Under the pieces are notes generated by a model. That model had not been told where the DNA came from and did not search any database. It saw nothing but the letters and a program-made list of their open reading frames with translations. From assembly GCF_003752155.1 (NCBI RefSeq), contig NZ_RJVG01000004.1:267766-331765 (forward strand): a stretch of DNA of 64,000 bases. The letters are read 5' to 3'. The translations under genes were made by a program, and so were the position numbers. Positions within the stretch are counted from its first letter, which is position 1; each line of letters starts with the position of its first letter. This document shows, piece by piece, positions 53,109 to 62,320 of this stretch. The DNA comes from Mobilisporobacter senegalensis. Lineage in GTDB: Bacteria > Bacillota > Clostridia > Lachnospirales > Lachnospiraceae.

Positions 53109-54176
53109 TTACATCAATTGTTCAAACAGATTCATAGAAGATATAAGCTTAGCAATCTGTTTATGATCGGTTCCCTGATAATATGGCACTATCCCAAGAG
53201 TTGAAATTTCACGTGGGTTTAGCTGCTTGTCCGGAGTATGATTCGTTCTATTATAAAGAATATGAGCTTTCTTCATTAACATCCAGTCATTTTGATTATC
53301 CAGAATCTCTAAAGACTGGAAGACTCTTTCATTCTTTGCACCGGCTATGTAAGTTCCATCCGTTACGAACACAAGACCTTTGGAACGTTTCATAATCGCT
53401 AATGATACCGGATGGAAGGAAAGGTTCATGTCTACTACAATGTAATCATATGTTCCGGCTATTTCTAATTCATCCAATAGTTTCGTAATATCCTCTTCCT
53501 TAATCTCATAAACATCCAGAGGAAGTTTGCAGGATTCATAAAAATATACTCCCGATATATCTTGTTTCACAGTACCCTCTAACTTTAGGATTAGGTTGGA
53601 CTTTTTACTCTTAATGGCAAATAATACATCGCCCAGATGATACTGCCCCTCTGCATTAAAAAACAAATTGGCACATCCAAATTGTTCAATATTTAAATAT
53701 AATACCTTTTTTCCTTGTTTGGACAGATGCATGGCACAAGCCGCTGCTGTGGTTGAACTTCCTGTTCCACCACTACTGGATAAGAAGGTTAATATTGACA
53801 CTTCACCTAAACCGTCTTTTTTGTATCCGATAATTCCACCGGATTTTTCAGAAAATATACTTAAAATTTCCTTATAAATCAACTCTGCTTTCTGGAATTT
53901 ACAGATGGTACGCTGATCATACAAAGTATCAAGACCATTGGATTCTGTAAAATATGCAAATGCACAACGACCTGGCAGTTGATCCGTCTCAATATGAAAA
54001 TCCTCTGATGCTATAAATACATCGATTCGGCTGGATGCCAGTACATTCAGTGCTGTATCTTTATCTGTAAAAGAAAAGACCTCCAGTTTATCATGAAAGG
54101 TACTGTTAAAAACCGTCATGATTTTTTCAAGATAATTCTTATCGGATTCTAAAATTGCAAGTTTTATCCTTATCAC
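53109..54176 (-). CDS. tadZ: TadZ/CpaE-like pilus localisation ATPase
   Basis: A 355-aa cytosolic protein. Residues 1-110 resemble an atypical receiver domain (KLAILESDKNYLEKIMTVFN, IDVFIASEDF); residues about 125-355 are a ParA/MinD-type ATPase. The P-loop reads LSSSGGTGSSTTAAACA (about 130-146), lacking the second Lys of the normal GKS/GKT motif, as is known for atypical TadZ proteins; DYIVVDMNLS follows as Walker B-like. TadZ proteins mark the pole or site where the Tad apparatus assembles. It starts at GTG 54176 behind a G-rich GTGGGGGG site and is first in the locus, with its own promoter. The riboswitch lies downstream, so tadZ itself is not under its control. Confidence 0.85.
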   Translation of the reverse strand: MIRIKLAILESDKNYLEKIMTVFNSTFHDKLEVFSFTDKDTALNVLASSRIDVFIASEDFHIETDQLPGRCAFAYFTESNGLDTLYDQRTICKFQKAELIYKEILSIFSEKSGGIIGYKKDGLGEVSILTFLSSSGGTGSSTTAAACAMHLSKQGKKVLYLNIEQFGCANLFFNAEGQYHLGDVLFAIKSKKSNLILKLEGTVKQDISGVYFYESCKLPLDVYEIKEEDITKLLDELEIAGTYDYIVVDMNLSFHPVSLAIMKRSKGLVFVTDGTYIAGAKNERVFQSLEILDNQNDWMLMKKAHILYNRTNHTPDKQLNPREISTLGIVPYYQGTDHKQIAKLISSMNLFEQLM

Positions 54177-54255
54177 TTATTTATCCCCCCCACATTGTTC
54201 CATTCATCATTCATTCTTTTAAAAGTCCTTAATTGCATAAATATCAATTTGGATA

Positions 54256-54284
54256 ATTATTTCACAAAAACCAAAATATGTCAA
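54256..54284 (-). promoter_or_regulatory. Promoter of tadZ and the Tad locus
   Basis: On the minus strand a perfect -35 TTGACA (54279-54284), a 17-bp spacer and -10 AATAAT (54256-54261), about 80 bp upstream of the GTG start. The region 54285-54500 upstream is AT-rich without a gene. Confidence 0.7.
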
Positions 54285-54500
54285 GTTTATGCTATGTTTG
54301 TAATATTCTGTATTTTCTCTGGAATTGCCTCTATTTTCTTATTATATTCTCATATTGTTTATTAATTTAAGGACAAATCTTAAATTAAGCATTTATATTA
54401 TATAGTGGTATGTTCAATTTTTACATATTTTGTATATTATGTAAAGGAATCTAGGAATAAATTACTATAAATTTTTTAATATTTTTTTACCATATTAAAA

Positions 54501-54563
54501 AAAGACAGGATACTTTACTTCATATCCTGTCTTTGGTAATAATAATTACTTTTTATTTATATT
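54501..54563. repeat. 63-bp repeat with terminator hairpin, copy A
   Basis: Hairpin AAAGACAGGATA/TATCCTGTCTTT (54501-54534) with seven T on the minus strand, then GTAATAATAATTACTTTTTA and TTTATATT. It matches 57283-57345 in 57 of 63 positions, all but one difference in the hairpin loop. It serves as terminator for the lipoprotein gene at 54664-55938. Confidence 0.88.
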
Positions 54564-54663
54564 TATAATCAATTTCATATTGATCGCTTCAAATCAAATA
54601 CCAGATTTAATTCCACTTTCACATAAACTGTATATTAAACCCTGTTCTCCTATTTTATAGCTA

Positions 54664-55938
54664 TTAATTATCCCTTACATGGCAATATCCAGTATAATAC
54701 ACCTCGTACCTATCATAATCATCTGGTGCTGAAAAATATATCGACTCCAATACAGTTTCTTTATCTACTGCATCATCATATCTCATCGAGCTTTCTAATA
54801 ATTTATTATTCTTAAAGAATAACACATTTATTTCCAACCTGCTAATAAAGTCATAATCCCCCAGATTTACGTCAAAATCTAATAATAGATTACCGCTCTC
54901 ATCTATTTTTGATGATTTTTCTGTAACCATTTTTTCTATTGGTTTAAAATTACCTGATGGGTTTTTATATATAATATATTTAAAGTCAGCTGCATTCTCA
55001 TCAAAGCTTGATTTAACTGTAGTTTTGCATCCATCTCCAATAACTTCTATGTAATTGAAACTATAACCTAAAAGAGCTCCATTCTTATCATATATCTGCA
55101 TATATACTTCTGCCCCTGTATCTTCTCCCATATTATTTTCTAAAATTAACATACAAGTACTAGCTGAACCATCATAATTAGGGTAGATATATTCCCCAAT
55201 CACATCTAATCCTTCAGGATTTTTATTCTTTATTTCCTCTTTATAAGCTTCATCTTTAATCCTATCAGCATCAACATTTAAATCATAGTAGAGTTTGCAT
55301 TCATCAAAATCCACATCACTTTCAATGATTGAAAAATGACTATATTCATTAAATCGATCACTTGTATAGCATACAAACTTCCCATCTTTATAGAACAGGC
55401 CATATACACCAGAACTGTCAAGTATATATGCACTATTATTTTTAATATCTAGCACTGCTCTATTATCAATAAACGTGTGGCTTTCAGAAATCAAACTATC
55501 AATTCCCACTACATCTGCTTTGGAAGTCTCTAAAGTATAGGTGTATTTTGTAAATTCATCTAGATCCTTAAAATCTATTACTGTTTTATGACCTTTCTCT
55601 ACTACACCTGCAACACCATAATCCTCGTCTATTAGTTCATCGCCATTATAGAATTGCACATCAACATCTACACGTGCATCTTGATTAGTCGTATTTTCAA
55701 TTACAAAAAGTAGATAATCTTTACCGTGTTCATCTTTATTATGATACTCCTCAACAACCTTCATATCACCTTTTAATTCTAATTCTTGTTGCTTCTCTAA
55801 TTCTTTCTGTAAGTCTGATATACTTTGTTCTTTTATGTTACCTTTATTCTTAATATTATCGGTACTTTTATTACCACAGCCCATGATTCCAATAATAATA
55901 CCAACTATTATTATTAATGCTATAAATTTCTTGTTCAT
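54664..55938 (-). CDS. Secreted lipoprotein with repeated beta-domains
   Basis: A 424-aa predicted lipoprotein. The ATG at 55953 is itself part of the Shine-Dalgarno (ATGAGGATAATAAGT), so MNKKFIALIIIVGIIIGIMG at 55938 is the better start; lipobox IMGC. After a short coiled stretch (QSISDLQKELEKQQELELKG) come beta-rich domains with VVEEYHNKDEHGKDYLLFVI, NTTNQDARVDVDVQFYNGDE and a related second unit GEYIYPNYDGSASTCMLILE, NNMGEDTGAEVYMQIYDKNG, so the protein looks like two or three FxLYD/DUF-like repeats of about 110 residues. Function unknown. It lies with the Ig-domain gene at 56070-57164 between two copies of the 63-bp engB-terminator repeat. Confidence 0.7.
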   Translation of the reverse strand: MNKKFIALIIIVGIIIGIMGCGNKSTDNIKNKGNIKEQSISDLQKELEKQQELELKGDMKVVEEYHNKDEHGKDYLLFVIENTTNQDARVDVDVQFYNGDELIDEDYGVAGVVEKGHKTVIDFKDLDEFTKYTYTLETSKADVVGIDSLISESHTFIDNRAVLDIKNNSAYILDSSGVYGLFYKDGKFVCYTSDRFNEYSHFSIIESDVDFDECKLYYDLNVDADRIKDEAYKEEIKNKNPEGLDVIGEYIYPNYDGSASTCMLILENNMGEDTGAEVYMQIYDKNGALLGYSFNYIEVIGDGCKTTVKSSFDENAADFKYIIYKNPSGNFKPIEKMVTEKSSKIDESGNLLLDFDVNLGDYDFISRLEINVLFFKNNKLLESSMRYDDAVDKETVLESIYFSAPDDYDRYEVYYTGYCHVRDN

Positions 55939-56017
55939 ACTTATTATCCTCATTTGTTCTTTGAAATTTTTATTTTCTTTAGGTGTACATTTTACTTAAC
56001 CATTACTCACTTGCTAA

Positions 56018-56063
56018 AAACTCACTTGATTGATTATGTAAATTTAATCAGTCGAGTGAGTTT
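56018..56063 (-). terminator. Terminator of the Ig-domain protein gene
   Basis: Arms AAACTCACTTGATTGATTA and TAATCAGTCGAGTGAGTTT (two mismatches) with an 8-nt loop; the minus strand runs on as TTTTTAGC. Confidence 0.75.
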
Positions 56064-56069
56064 ACAATT

Positions 56070-57164
56070 TTATTTTACTGTAACTGTTTTTGTTTTACTT
56101 ATTTGCCCCTTATTATTTTTAGCATAAACTTTTATTACCGCTTTTTTAGCCAATGGCTTTACTTTAAGAGTATATTTACCACTGCTGGATGTTTTAACTT
56201 TATACTGCTCTTTCCCAACTGTTATTACAACGGTAGTTCCTTTAGGAGCAGTACCAGTAATATTGGTTGATTTTGCTTTAGTACTTTTAATGGTAGGAGT
56301 GTTTAAATAAGGTACTAAGGTTCCTTCCAAAGTATACAGGGCGTCCTGCATATTCATTCTAATATAATAGATTCCTTTATTTAATCTCCATACAGTTTTA
56401 CCCTTATCTGATAATCTTTTAGATTCATCAATAGCTTTTTTAGAAGAATCACAAAGTGTTATAGTTCCAAACGTATGTCCAAAATCATACTTTTTTGTTC
56501 CCCCAGTATATACAACGGTTAAAATCCCACCAGTTTTAGAAGCATCAACTTTATAGAAAGTTGCACTGGCATCTAGTCCCGGAAGGAGTAGCTTTTCACC
56601 ACTTCCAAGTGTTATACCTTCCGTTTTTGTAAATGTTATATTTAAGTTAAATGTTTGCTTCATTTTTGCATATGTTACATAATTAAAAACTATATTATAA
56701 ATTCCAGGTTCAAATATAGTGCTTCCCCTGCTGGTATTGTAATAATCAGAGTCAATAAAGCTACCTATACTAAAGAAGTTAGGTGCTTCTTTACCCTCAC
56801 TATTTGTAATATAACCTTTAATCATTGTATTAACATTATTTGCGTTCATTTCAAACGCTAAATATCCTGGTTCTGTTACTTTTACTGGAATCTTAATAAA
56901 TACATCATCCATATAACCTGCTTCTGGCATAGTAACATCATATTCAGTTAATTTTGTTTCCGGGTTACTATATTCATCAGGTTTGATTGAAGTAACTTCT
57001 TTACCATCCAGAGTTATAGTAATTCCCTCACTTTTTTCAATATTAAGTGATTCTTCCGTTAAGACTTCTTTCGTCTCCGCATTAATTGTTATTACAGGTA
57101 CGCATGGCATTAATAATGCCACAATCATAGCTGTAATAATAAAATTTTTTAGAATCTTTCTCAT
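56070..57164 (-). CDS. Secreted protein with C-terminal bacterial Ig-like domain
   Basis: A 364-aa exported protein. Signal peptide 1-29 (FIITAMIVALLMPCVPVITI, NA). The middle (about 40-290) is beta-rich and reads like two pre-peptidase C-terminal-type (PPC) domains: YLAFEMNANNVNTMIKGYIT, FEPGIYNIVFNYV and TFYKVDASKTGGILTVVYTG, LNKGIYYIRM. The C-terminus (about 295-364) is a Big-type Ig domain: TNITGTAPKGTTVVITVGKE, SSGKYTLKVKPL, YAKNNKGQISKTKTVTVK. No membrane anchor. ATG follows GGAGGGGAAAG. It probably binds surface glycans or proteins; there is no enzyme motif. Confidence 0.75.
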   Translation of the reverse strand: MRKILKNFIITAMIVALLMPCVPVITINAETKEVLTEESLNIEKSEGITITLDGKEVTSIKPDEYSNPETKLTEYDVTMPEAGYMDDVFIKIPVKVTEPGYLAFEMNANNVNTMIKGYITNSEGKEAPNFFSIGSFIDSDYYNTSRGSTIFEPGIYNIVFNYVTYAKMKQTFNLNITFTKTEGITLGSGEKLLLPGLDASATFYKVDASKTGGILTVVYTGGTKKYDFGHTFGTITLCDSSKKAIDESKRLSDKGKTVWRLNKGIYYIRMNMQDALYTLEGTLVPYLNTPTIKSTKAKSTNITGTAPKGTTVVITVGKEQYKVKTSSSGKYTLKVKPLAKKAVIKVYAKNNKGQISKTKTVTVK

Positions 57165-57282
57165 CTTTCCCCTCCATTATTCAACATGATTTTCCAAATA
57201 GTTACACTTGTTTCGCTTTCTTATTTTACATTATTTGCTACATTATATTAAATAGGAAAATGTACCCATAAAGATTATCAAA

Positions 57283-57345
57283 AAAGACAGGATATCCCAT
57301 TTCATATCCTGTCTTTAGTAATAATAATTACTTTTTATTTATATT
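57283..57345. repeat. 63-bp repeat with terminator hairpin, copy B (engB terminator)
   Basis: Hairpin AAAGACAGGATAT/ATATCCTGTCTTT (57283-57316) with six T on the minus strand, ends the tig-clpP-clpX-lon-engB cluster. The repeat reaches 7 bp into the 3' end of engB. Partner of 54501-54563. Confidence 0.88.
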
Positions 57346-57941
57346 GTTTCATTTTCATCTTCAAAAAGACTATCGATCAGCTCCCAGATTTCATCCCTGC
57401 CTTCTTTTGACAGAGCAGAGAATGGCATAATCTTAGTACTGTTATCTGCACCTAATCCGTTTCGGATCATTTTTATATGTTTGTCTTTCTGTCCACGGCT
57501 GATCTTATCATATTTGGTGGCTATGATAACAGGGTGGAATCCATGATATACAATCCATTCATACATATTCTTATCATTTGCAGATGGTTCATGGCGAATA
57601 TCAATGAGAAGAAAAATAATCTTTAACTGCTGTGATTTCTTAAGATATTTTTCAATCATCTTACCCCATTTTTCCTTCACGGCTACAGATACTTTCGCAT
57701 AACCGTATCCCGGAAGATCCACAAAATACAATAAATCATTAATATTGTAAAAATTAATGGTCTGAGTCTTGCCTGGTGAACTAGAGGTCCTTGCATAAGA
57801 TTTACGGTTCATAAGGGCATTGATCAATGAAGATTTCCCTACATTGGATTTTCCTGCAAATGCTATCTCGACCTTATCTGTAATCGGTATTGTACTGGTA
57901 ATACCGCACACTATTTCTAAATTTACACTTTTTATAACCAT
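57339..57941 (-). CDS. engB: Ribosome biogenesis GTPase EngB/YsxC
   Basis: A 200-aa essential-type GTPase needed for assembly of the 50S ribosomal subunit. Motifs: G1 AGKSNVGKSSLINAL (about 28-42), G2/switch I region with TSSSPGKTQTINF, G3 DLPGYGYAKVS, G4 TKYDKISR and G5 FSALSKEG. Size equals the family standard. It follows lon by 15 bp, an arrangement (lon-engB) conserved in Firmicutes. Known as YsxC in Bacillus. Confidence 0.96.
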   Translation of the reverse strand: MVIKSVNLEIVCGITSTIPITDKVEIAFAGKSNVGKSSLINALMNRKSYARTSSSPGKTQTINFYNINDLLYFVDLPGYGYAKVSVAVKEKWGKMIEKYLKKSQQLKIIFLLIDIRHEPSANDKNMYEWIVYHGFHPVIIATKYDKISRGQKDKHIKMIRNGLGADNSTKIMPFSALSKEGRDEIWELIDSLFEDENETI

Positions 57942-57956
57942 TTTATAACCTCTTTT

Positions 57957-60272
57957 CTATTCTACCAGAGCGAAGTTCAATACCTCTTCCATAGTTTCTA
58001 CAAATCTTATCTCAAGACCTTCAAGTATTTCTCCAGATATTTCTTCAATATCTTTTTCATTTTTCTTAGGTACCAGAACCAATTTAAGCTTGGCAGTCTT
58101 TGCGGCAAGCAGCTTCTCTTTTAGTCCGCCGATCGGTAAGACTTTGCCTCTTAAAGTAATTTCACCAGTCATGGCAATATCTGCCCGGATTTTTTTATCA
58201 GTGATTGCTGACATTACAGCTGTAGCCATTGTAATACCGGCAGATGGACCGTCTTTTGGCACCGCGCCTTCCGGTATATGTATATGAACATCATGTTTAT
58301 CAAAATAATCATTCTTTATGTGATATTTCTCGCCAACGGAACGGATATAACTAATTCCTGCTCTTGCAGATTCTTTCATTACATCTCCAAGCTGCCCTGT
58401 CAGTTCTATTCTTCCTTTGCCAGGCATGACATTTACTTCGATCTGCAAAGTGTCTCCGCCTACACTGGTCCATGCAAGACCTTTTACAATACCAACTTCA
58501 TCTTCTTTATTCGCTTCCTCAAAGGAATATTTTATCTTCCCTAGATACACTGGCAGATTCTTTTCGTTGATTTTGATTTTTGTATTTTGATCTTCTAAAA
58601 CCTTGATCGCGGTCTTTCTGCAGATTTCTCCTATCTTACGCTCCAGATTTCTTACTCCTGCCTCTCTAGTATATCCAGATATGATTAATTCTAGTGCTTT
58701 TGTTGAAATACTTAATTGCTTTTTGGCAATTCCATTTTTCTTCATTTGTTTTGGTATTAAATGGTCTTTGGCAATATGTACTTTTTCATTTAAAGTATAA
58801 CTGCTCACTTCAATGATCTCCATACGGTCAAGAAGTGGTTTTGCCATTGTCTGCAGAGAATTTGCAGTTGCAATAAAAAGGACCTGTGATAGATCTACCG
58901 GAATTTCAACATAATGATCTACAAATTTTTTGTTTTGTTCTGAATCTAATACTTCAAGCAATGCAGAGGAAGTATCCCCTCTGTGATCACTTCCTACTTT
59001 ATCTACCTCATCTAAAAGCATCAGAGGATTTTTAACTCCTGCATTTTTAAGTCCATTAATGATCCGACCCGGCATCGCACCCACATAGGTTTTCCTGTGT
59101 CCTCTGATTTCTGCTTCATCCCGGACACCTCCAAGACTGATGCGGACATATTCTTTATCCAGTGCTCTTGCCACTGATCTTGCAATAGAAGTTTTCCCTG
59201 TTCCGGGAGGACCAACGAGACATATAATCGGGCTGTCTCCTCCCTTGGTAAGGGATCTTACTGCAAGAAATTCTAAGATACGTTCTTTCACTTTCTCAAG
59301 ACCATAATGATCTTCATTTAATATTTTAGCGGCATTCTTTAAATTATCATGGTCTTCACTTTCTCTTTCCCATGGAAGTTCTAAGAGAGTCTCAATATAT
59401 CCTCTGACAACTGCACTTTCGGAGGAAGCAGATCCTATACTTTTTAGATGGTTGATCTCTTTTTCTATCTTCTCTTTTACCATCTGGGATGCTTCCAATT
59501 CTTTTAATTGATTTAAATAATTCTCTGCATCACTGATTGTATTGTTCTCTCCAAGTTCTTCACCGATCAATTTAAGCTGTTCCCGGAGAATATAATCCTT
59601 TTGATTCTTATCAACCTTTGCTTTTACTTTTGCCTGAAAATCTTTCTTAATCCTTAATAAACTGATTTCATCTGTTAAAATAACTGCTACCGTATTGTAA
59701 CGTTCTGTGATATCGATTGCTTCCAGAATTTTTTGTTTATCTTCATATCCCAATGGAATATTAATAGCAATCTGATCAATTAATTCTTCTACTTCGTTTA
59801 TGGATAATAAACTGGACATGACTGATTTGCTGATTTTATTATTTTCAATGAAATACTGCTCCAGAATATCCCTCATTCCACTAATCATTGCTTTTACTTC
59901 AATTGGTGAATACTGAGGGTTATCAGACCCATCATAAGCAGTGATGTCGGCAATTACAAATGGTTCATGGGAAATAACGTTTTCTAATCTTGCTCTTTTC
60001 ATTCCCTGGACCATGACCCTTACAATATCTCCTGGTAACTTTATCAATTGCTTAATTTCTGCGATTGTTCCAACAGAATATAAATCTTCTTCTTTTGGTT
60101 CTTCAATCTCGCCATTTAATTGAGTGACCAGGAATGTAATCTGATCCTCTTTCATGGCTTCTTCAATTGCTGCAATTGTTCTGTTTCTACTTATATCAAA
60201 ATGAATTAGCATACCAGGAAGAATGGTCATTCCACGCAGTGGTACAACTGGCATCGTTTGCTTCTCATTCAT
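57957..60272 (-). CDS. lon: ATP-dependent protease Lon
   Basis: A 771-aa cytosolic AAA+ protease that degrades damaged and regulatory proteins. N-terminal LAN domain (MPVVPLRGMTILPGMLIHFD), coiled middle, AAA module with Walker A GPPGTGKTSIA (about 353) and Walker B LMLLDEVDKVG, and the C-terminal protease domain with the Ser-Lys dyad: PKDGPSAGITMA (Ser about 678) and GGLKEKLLAAKTA (Lys about 721). The length agrees with Bacillus LonA. It has AGGAGGATAAAGA before the ATG and lies 69 bp after clpX. Confidence 0.97.
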   Translation of the reverse strand: MNEKQTMPVVPLRGMTILPGMLIHFDISRNRTIAAIEEAMKEDQITFLVTQLNGEIEEPKEEDLYSVGTIAEIKQLIKLPGDIVRVMVQGMKRARLENVISHEPFVIADITAYDGSDNPQYSPIEVKAMISGMRDILEQYFIENNKISKSVMSSLLSINEVEELIDQIAINIPLGYEDKQKILEAIDITERYNTVAVILTDEISLLRIKKDFQAKVKAKVDKNQKDYILREQLKLIGEELGENNTISDAENYLNQLKELEASQMVKEKIEKEINHLKSIGSASSESAVVRGYIETLLELPWERESEDHDNLKNAAKILNEDHYGLEKVKERILEFLAVRSLTKGGDSPIICLVGPPGTGKTSIARSVARALDKEYVRISLGGVRDEAEIRGHRKTYVGAMPGRIINGLKNAGVKNPLMLLDEVDKVGSDHRGDTSSALLEVLDSEQNKKFVDHYVEIPVDLSQVLFIATANSLQTMAKPLLDRMEIIEVSSYTLNEKVHIAKDHLIPKQMKKNGIAKKQLSISTKALELIISGYTREAGVRNLERKIGEICRKTAIKVLEDQNTKIKINEKNLPVYLGKIKYSFEEANKEDEVGIVKGLAWTSVGGDTLQIEVNVMPGKGRIELTGQLGDVMKESARAGISYIRSVGEKYHIKNDYFDKHDVHIHIPEGAVPKDGPSAGITMATAVMSAITDKKIRADIAMTGEITLRGKVLPIGGLKEKLLAAKTAKLKLVLVPKKNEKDIEEISGEILEGLEIRFVETMEEVLNFALVE

Positions 60273-60341
60273 TCTTTATCCTCCTGTTTATAAGAAAAGC
60301 CTCCCAAAAGCATAACCTTTAGCAGACTTTTTTAAATCTAT

Positions 60342-61634
60342 CTATGCGATCTCATTACTGTTTGATTTATGAGATTTCTTACCGAGTGGTTTCTTCGTGA
60401 TTTTTTCATCTGAATAAATAATTTCAGGTTCTCCCTTTCCTAAAGCTGCATCTTTGGTAATGATAACTTTTGCAATTTTCTCTTGGGACGGAATTTCATA
60501 CATGGAATTCATCATTACATCTTCCATAATGGCCCTTAATCCTCTTGCACCTGTTTTACGTTCAAAAGATCTCTTTGCAATTGCTTCAATTGCCTCATCT
60601 TCTAATTCAAGTTCTACACCATCTAATTCAAATAATTTCTTGTATTGCTTAATAATTGCATTCTTAGGCTCAGAAAGAATACGGACTAAAGCTGCTTCAT
60701 CCAGCAAATCAAGGCCTACACTAATTGGCACACGTCCTACAAATTCGGGAATCAATCCATATTTAACAAAATCCTGAGGTAATACCTGTTTAAATAATTC
60801 CCCTATCTGTTTCTTATCTTTCTGTGCTATTTCAGCATTAAATCCAATAGATTTTTTGCCAATTCTGGATTCAATAATTTTCTCCAGTCCATCAAATGCA
60901 CCACCACAGATAAATAAAATATTCGTTGTATCTATCTGAATGAATTCCTGATGAGGATGTTTACGTCCCCCTTGAGGAGGCACCGAAGCAACGGTTCCCT
61001 CTAATATTTTAAGAAGTGCCTGTTGCACACCTTCACCGGATACATCTCTCGTAATAGATGTATTCTCTGATTTTCTGGTAATTTTATCTATTTCATCAAT
61101 ATAGATAATTCCATATTCTGCTTTTTCCACATCATAGTCTGCTGCCTGAATAATTTTTAATAAAATATTTTCTACATCTTCACCAACGTATCCTGCTTCT
61201 GTTAAAGCTGTTGCATCTGCAATTGCAAATGGAACATTTAATAATTTTGCTAATGTCTGTGCTAAAAAAGTTTTACCGGAACCTGTTGGTCCAACCATTA
61301 TGATATTACTTTTTTGTAACTCTACATCTAAATTTTTACCAGATAAAATTCTTTTGTAATGATTATATACAGATACTGCCAGGACCTTTTTTGCCTCATC
61401 CTGCCCGATTACATAGTCATCTAAAAATTCTTTAATTTCCTTTGGTTTTAATAAATTAATATCAGTGTCAGAAGCTACATCATCCAGTTCTTCTTCTACA
61501 ATTTCTGCGCAGATTTCCACACATTCATCACAGATATATACGTTGGGCCCCGCAATTAATTTTCTAACCTGATCTTGTGTCTTGTTACAAAAAGAACACT
61601 TTAACTGTTTTCTCTCATCAGATCTATTTGCCAC
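60342..61634 (-). CDS. clpX: ClpX, ATPase subunit of ClpXP
   Basis: A 430-aa AAA+ unfoldase that feeds substrates to ClpP. Zinc-binding domain [20 protein letters not shown] then [10 protein letters not shown] (four Cys), Walker [15 protein letters not shown], Walker [11 protein letters not shown], the IGF-type ClpP-binding loop ([11 protein letters not shown]) and sensor residues. The frame is open upstream to ATG 61679, but that stretch includes the hairpin after clpP; the start GTG at 61634 (M-A-N-R-S-D-E-R) follows GTGAGGTGTATAAA and gives the family N-terminus. Encoded 87 bp after clpP. Confidence 0.96.
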   Translation of the reverse strand: MANRSDERKQLKCSFCNKTQDQVRKLIAGPNVYICDECVEICAEIVEEELDDVASDTDINLLKPKEIKEFLDDYVIGQDEAKKVLAVSVYNHYKRILSGKNLDVELQKSNIIMVGPTGSGKTFLAQTLAKLLNVPFAIADATALTEAGYVGEDVENILLKIIQAADYDVEKAEYGIIYIDEIDKITRKSENTSITRDVSGEGVQQALLKILEGTVASVPPQGGRKHPHQEFIQIDTTNILFICGGAFDGLEKIIESRIGKKSIGFNAEIAQKDKKQIGELFKQVLPQDFVKYGLIPEFVGRVPISVGLDLLDEAALVRILSEPKNAIIKQYKKLFELDGVELELEDEAIEAIAKRSFERKTGARGLRAIMEDVMMNSMYEIPSQEKIAKVIITKDAALGKGEPEIIYSDEKITKKPLGKKSHKSNSNEIA

Positions 61635-61659
61635 TTTATACACCTCACTTCTAGTGAAT

Positions 61660-61694
61660 AAGGACGCATGTGTTAACATGAAACATGCGTCCTT
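61660..61694 (-). terminator. Hairpin between clpP and clpX
   Basis: 12-bp arms AAGGACGCATGT and ACATGCGTCCTT around an 11-nt loop, ending ATTCAC on the minus strand without a U-run. Probably a partial terminator or processing stem that sets the clpP:clpX ratio. Confidence 0.55.
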
Positions 61695-61721
61695 TATTCA
61701 TCTATATCTTATAAATTTATC

Positions 61722-62306
61722 TTATAATCTATTGCTGATCACACTATCAATCAAACCATATGCTTTTGCTTCTTCTGCAGACATATAGTTATCTCTTTCC
61801 GTATCAACTTCAATGACTTCAAGAGATTTTCCTGTATTTGCTGATAAGATCTCGTTTAACTTTCTTCTGGTCTTTAAAATATTGTCAGCAACAATCTTAA
61901 TATCTGTTGCTTGTCCTCTGGCCCCGCCAGATGGTTGGTGGATCATGATCTCAGCGTTAGGAAGGGCAAATCTCTTCCCTTTTGTTCCGCCGGCAAGTAA
62001 GAAAGCTCCCATACTTGCAGCCATACCAATACAAATGGTTGATACATCACATTTAATGTAATTCATTGTATCATAAATTGCAAGACCTGCGGATACAGAT
62101 CCTCCAGGGCTGTTAATATATAGATTTATATCCTTACCAGGATCTTCTGACTCTAAAAATAATAACTGAGCAACAATCACACTGGCAGATACATCATTTA
62201 CTTCTTCCCCTAAGAAAATAATTCTTTCTTTTAAAAGTCTTGAATAAATGTCGTAGGATCTTTCACCCCTGCTTGTTTGTTCTATGACATAAGGTACCAA
62301 ACTCAT
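61722..62306 (-). CDS. clpP: ClpP, proteolytic subunit of ClpXP
   Basis: A 194-aa serine protease that forms the double-ring chamber. Catalytic Ser in [14 protein letters not shown] (about 97), His in [10 protein letters not shown] (about 122) and Asp near [12 protein letters not shown] (about 171). N-terminal [20 protein letters not shown] is typical. Ribosome site AAAGGAGGAATTCGT. It follows tig by 14 bp, the tig-clpP-clpX order. Confidence 0.97.
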   Translation of the reverse strand: MSLVPYVIEQTSRGERSYDIYSRLLKERIIFLGEEVNDVSASVIVAQLLFLESEDPGKDINLYINSPGGSVSAGLAIYDTMNYIKCDVSTICIGMAASMGAFLLAGGTKGKRFALPNAEIMIHQPSGGARGQATDIKIVADNILKTRRKLNEILSANTGKSLEVIEVDTERDNYMSAEEAKAYGLIDSVISNRL

Positions 62307-62320
62307 ACGAATTCCTCCTT

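Noticed and set aside
61635..61679. ClpX start at the upstream ATG
   Set aside because: It would translate the clpP-clpX hairpin; GTG at 61634 follows a good ribosome site and gives the usual N-terminus.
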